From an uncultured Cellvibrio sp. (GTDB lineage Bacteria; Pseudomonadota; Gammaproteobacteria; Pseudomonadales; Cellvibrionaceae): a stretch of DNA of 9,046 nt. This document shows positions 6,405 to 9,046 of the stretch, piece by piece. The position numbers were made by a program, and so were the translations under genes. A model generated the notes under the pieces. It was given only the letters and a program-made list of their open reading frames with translations. It was not told the origin of the DNA and did no database searches. Location: assembly GCA_946482385.1 (NCBI GenBank), contig CAMLRI010000052.1, positions 1 to 9,046 on the forward strand, written 5' to 3'. Position 1 is the stretch's first letter; each line of letters starts with the position of its first letter.

Positions 6405-8837
6405 GTGAAAGCCTGGCAGCAAATTAAACGGGTACTGGTTGTCGACGACGAAGAAGCGGCGCGGCTGATGATGCAGGCTACGCTGGAAAACAGCGGCTTC
6501 CAGGTAATCCTGGCCGAGGATTGCCAAGCGGCGCGCGCCGCTTTTAGCCGGCAGCGCCCGGATTTAATTTTGTTGGATGTACTGCTGCCCGATGGCGATG
6601 GCTTTCAGTTGTGCCGCGAATTTATGCGTTTATCCCAGGAGCGCGAAATACCCATTGCCATGGTGACAGGCCTGGACGACCTGGAATCCATCCGCCTGGC
6701 CTATGAATCTGGCGCTACCGATTTTATTACCAAGCCGGTCAGCTGGGGCACCTTGCCCTATCGCCTGCAATATTTGCTGCGCGCCAATGCCGCCTTTGCC
6801 GATTTAAGTTTGAGCGAAAGTAAAACCCGCGCGCTTTTATCCAGCCTGCCCGACATCATCATCCGCCTGCACCGCGATGGCCGCGTGCTGGATATGCAAG
6901 TGGGCTCCTATGTATTCGATATGGATGAATGGCTGCACTCGGCGCCGGGGGAAAACTTTAATCGCCTGCCGCCGGCGGTGGACAAAATTATTACCGGCCG
7001 CATTGATGCGGCCTTGCGCGGTAAAGGTATGCAGCTGCTGGAATTCCAGTGGTCGCAGGAAGCGGGGCGCATTCGCCATTGGGAAGCGCGCATTATGCAG
7101 CGCGACCGCAACGAAGTGCTGTTGGTGGTGCGTGAAATTACCCAGCGCAAACAGCAGGAAAGCCAGCTGCGCCTGTGGGCCAAGGTATTCGAAGCCAGCA
7201 ACGAGGCGATACTGATTACCGATGCCAACTTCCGCATTATTTCCGTTAACCGCGCCTACGAAACCATTATGGGTTTTAGCGAAGCCGATGTGCTGGGGGT
7301 GGATACCCTGGAAGTAGGCGCGCGCCTGCAAACCCACAGTTTTTACCGCAACCTGGTGTCTGTGTTAAAAGAGCGTGGCCACTGGCAGGGCGAACTCAGC
7401 AACCAACGCAAATCCGGCGAGGAATTTCCCTGTTGGTTTTCGGTTACCCAGGTAACTAATGCACGCGGCGATGCGGAAAATTACATCGCCATTTTTAACG
7501 ATATTACCGAACACAAAAATTCCCGCGCGCAAATTGAATTTTTGGCACATCACGATGGTTTAACCGGCCTGCCCAATCGCCTGCTGCTGAACGACCGCCT
7601 CGATATGGCCATTACCCAGGCGCGCCGCCAGGGCGATAAATTGGGGGTGCTGTTTATCGACCTGGATCGCTTTAAAAATATCAACGACTCCCTCGGCCAC
7701 AGTGTGGGCGACGAAATCCTCAAAGAAGCAGGGCGCCGCTTGGGCGATACAGTGCGCACTGGCGATACCGTATCGCGCCTGGGTGGCGATGAATTTGTAG
7801 TGCTTTTCCCGCGCCTGCGCGACGAAGGCAATTTGGCCGACCTCACCATTAAACTGCGCGATATTTTGCAGCAGGCCTATGTGGTGGACGGCATGAGCTT
7901 GCACATTACCCCCAGCATCGGCATAGCGGTTTACCCGGAAGATGGCACCGATGCCAGCACCCTGATTAAAAATGCCGACGCCGCCATGTACTTGGCCAAA
8001 GAAAAAGGCCGCAACAATTACCAGTTCTACACGCCCAGCCTGAACGCCCGTACCCTCGACCGCCTGAAGCTGGAAAGCGATTTGCGCAGCGCTATAGAAG
8101 CGGGCAGTTTCGAGCTGCATTTCCAACCGCAAATTATCGGCAGCAGCGGCCAATTGTGGGGGCTGGAGGCTCTGGTGCGCTGGCGCCACAGCGAGCGCGG
8201 CCTGGTGTCGCCCGCGGAATTTATTCCCCTGGCGGAGGAAACCGGCTTAATTGTGCCCCTGGGCGATTGGGTATTGGTGGAAGCTGCGCGGCAGTTGGCG
8301 CACTGGCATCGCCAACTGCCGCAACTGGTGGTGAGCGTGAATATTTCTGCGCTGCAATTCCGCCAGGCGGATTTTTTGCAGCGGGTAAAGGCCGTAGTGG
8401 ATGCGGCAGGCGTGGCGCCGCAGTTTATCGAACTGGAAATTACCGAAACCCTGCTGATGGACGATATGGCCGCCGCCATTAAAACCCTGACCAGCCTGCG
8501 CGAGTTGGGTTTCCGCATTGCCATCGACGATTTCGGCACAGGTTTTTCCAGTTTGAATTACCTGCGCCATTTGCCGATCCATGTACTCAAAATCGACCAA
8601 TCCTTTGTGCGCGATATGCTTAAGGAACCCGAATCCCTGGCGATTGTGGAATCCATCATCGCCCTGGCCAAAGCCCTGGGTAAGGAAACCATCGCCGAGG
8701 GCGTGGAAACCGCCGCCGAATTCGATGTACTGCGCGATGGCGGCTGCCGTGTGATGCAGGGCTACCACATTGCCCGCCCCATGCCGGCAGCAGCTTTTGA
8801 TGCCTGGTATCAACAGCACTTGGTAAACCTTGGGTGA
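6405..8837 (+). CDS. Response regulator with REC-PAS-PAS-GGDEF-EAL (cyclic-di-GMP turnover)
   Basis: An 810-aa soluble protein with no signal peptide or membrane segment. REC (about 8-125) has VVDDEE with acidic D14/D15, phospho-acceptor D58 (LILLDVLLPDGDG), T88 and K110. Two PAS domains follow, about 141-248 and 257-370, each ending in an I(T)xxK/H-type linker. The GGDEF domain (about 375-540) has DGLTGLPNR, an intact GGDEF at 460-464 and an RTGD inhibitory I-site (451-454) at the usual five-residue spacing. The EAL domain (about 556-803) has FQPQ (Q574), EALVRW (E588), SVNISALQ (N646), ELEITET (E678), IDDFGTGFSS (D708/D709), LKIDQSFV (K729), AEGVET (E765) and QGYHIARP (Q785). Cyclase and phosphodiesterase sites therefore both look competent, and the net activity cannot be read from sequence. 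The GTG start lies 5 nt after the kinase stop, so the REC is the likely target of the kinase HPt, with the output being cyclic-di-GMP level. Confidence 0.94.
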   Translation: MKAWQQIKRVLVVDDEEAARLMMQATLENSGFQVILAEDCQAARAAFSRQRPDLILLDVLLPDGDGFQLCREFMRLSQEREIPIAMVTGLDDLESIRLAYESGATDFITKPVSWGTLPYRLQYLLRANAAFADLSLSESKTRALLSSLPDIIIRLHRDGRVLDMQVGSYVFDMDEWLHSAPGENFNRLPPAVDKIITGRIDAALRGKGMQLLEFQWSQEAGRIRHWEARIMQRDRNEVLLVVREITQRKQQESQLRLWAKVFEASNEAILITDANFRIISVNRAYETIMGFSEADVLGVDTLEVGARLQTHSFYRNLVSVLKERGHWQGELSNQRKSGEEFPCWFSVTQVTNARGDAENYIAIFNDITEHKNSRAQIEFLAHHDGLTGLPNRLLLNDRLDMAITQARRQGDKLGVLFIDLDRFKNINDSLGHSVGDEILKEAGRRLGDTVRTGDTVSRLGGDEFVVLFPRLRDEGNLADLTIKLRDILQQAYVVDGMSLHITPSIGIAVYPEDGTDASTLIKNADAAMYLAKEKGRNNYQFYTPSLNARTLDRLKLESDLRSAIEAGSFELHFQPQIIGSSGQLWGLEALVRWRHSERGLVSPAEFIPLAEETGLIVPLGDWVLVEAARQLAHWHRQLPQLVVSVNISALQFRQADFLQRVKAVVDAAGVAPQFIELEITETLLMDDMAAAIKTLTSLRELGFRIAIDDFGTGFSSLNYLRHLPIHVLKIDQSFVRDMLKEPESLAIVESIIALAKALGKETIAEGVETAAEFDVLRDGGCRVMQGYHIARPMPAAAFDAWYQQHLVNLG

Positions 8838-8840
8838 GGC

Positions 8841-9046
8841 ATGGCAAAACGAATCGCGGGATATATATTCCTGCCCTGGTTGCTGTTGGGGGCAGGCCAA
8901 TTGGCGGCCCAGCCCCAGGGCGATGAACTGCTGGAATTGGATTTAACCCAGCTGCTGCAGGTAACTATTAGCGGCTCCACCCTGCGCGATGAATCCCTTA
9001 AAACTGTGCCCTCGGTAGTAACCGTATTTACCCGCGAGCAGCTCGA
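8841..9046 (+). CDS. Second TonB-dependent receptor (N-terminal part, 3' truncated by window)
   Basis: Sixty-eight codons plus two bases of an open frame that leaves the window on the right. The product starts MAKRIAGYIFLPWLLLGAGQ, a clear Sec signal peptide with likely cleavage LAA|QP at residue 23. The mature start has GDELLELDLTQLLQVTISGS and then LKTVPSVVTVFTREQL, the beginning of a TonB-receptor plug domain. The DLTQLLQVTISGS stretch parallels DQLLRTPITAAS of the first receptor. The ATG is 3 nt after the stop of the GGDEF-EAL gene, and GAGG at 8836-8839 is too close for ordinary spacing, so reinitiation after the upstream gene is likely. No terminator or promoter lies between, placing it in the same transcript. 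The rest of the barrel and the substrate class cannot be judged here. Confidence 0.82.
   Translation, partial: MAKRIAGYIFLPWLLLGAGQLAAQPQGDELLELDLTQLLQVTISGSTLRDESLKTVPSVVTVFTREQL

Noticed and set aside
7560..8900. Long minus-strand open frames of about 209 and 217 codons under the GGDEF-EAL gene
   Set aside because: The plus strand carries fully conserved GGDEF and EAL motifs there. The antisense translations are low-complexity in A, Q and G with no family signature.
1..9046. Insertion sequences, tRNA or rRNA genes, CRISPR arrays
   Set aside because: No transposase, terminal repeats, tRNA cloverleaf or regularly spaced repeats were recognised by reading either strand.

Overview
The window looks like the chromosome of a free-living Gram-negative gammaproteobacterium. 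The evidence is two TonB-dependent outer-membrane receptors, a YfiR-type periplasmic protein, a large hybrid sensor kinase, a GGDEF-EAL protein and a long-form QueD/PTPS-like enzyme. The gene content and moderately high GC would fit a Cellvibrio-like organism, but that placement is an inference and was not tested.

Layout. Positions 1-488 (minus strand) hold the 5' part of a 6-pyruvoyl-tetrahydropterin synthase/QueD-family gene that leaves the window on the left. A 221-bp divergent region (489-709) separates it from everything else, which is on the plus strand. 710-2881 encodes a complete 723-aa TonB-dependent receptor. After a 195-bp gap with small inverted repeats and a possible 10-codon upstream ORF comes a tightly packed block: a YfiR/DUF4154 periplasmic protein (3077-3661), a 913-aa hybrid histidine kinase overlapping it by 4 bp (3658-6399), a two-PAS response regulator with GGDEF and EAL domains 5 nt later (6405-8837), and 3 nt after that a second TonB-dependent receptor (8841 onward) cut by the right edge.

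How the genes could work together. In the known YfiBNR (TpbB) system, periplasmic YfiR represses YfiN, a membrane diguanylate cyclase with a CHASE8-like periplasmic domain. Here the protein next to YfiR has a similar N-terminal half (TM, CHASE8-like region, TM, HAMP), but its output is HisKA-HATPase-REC-REC-HPt. The next gene supplies a cytosolic REC-PAS-PAS-GGDEF-EAL protein whose cyclase, I-site and phosphodiesterase residues all look intact. The best reading is a split, phosphorelay-based version of YfiR signalling: outer-membrane receptor(s), periplasmic YfiR-like switch, CHASE8 hybrid kinase, then control of cyclic-di-GMP. TonB-dependent receptors occupy the outer-membrane position that the YfiB lipoprotein holds in the classical system. 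Domain identities and gene order are read from the sequence; the signalling order, partner contacts and ligand are inference.
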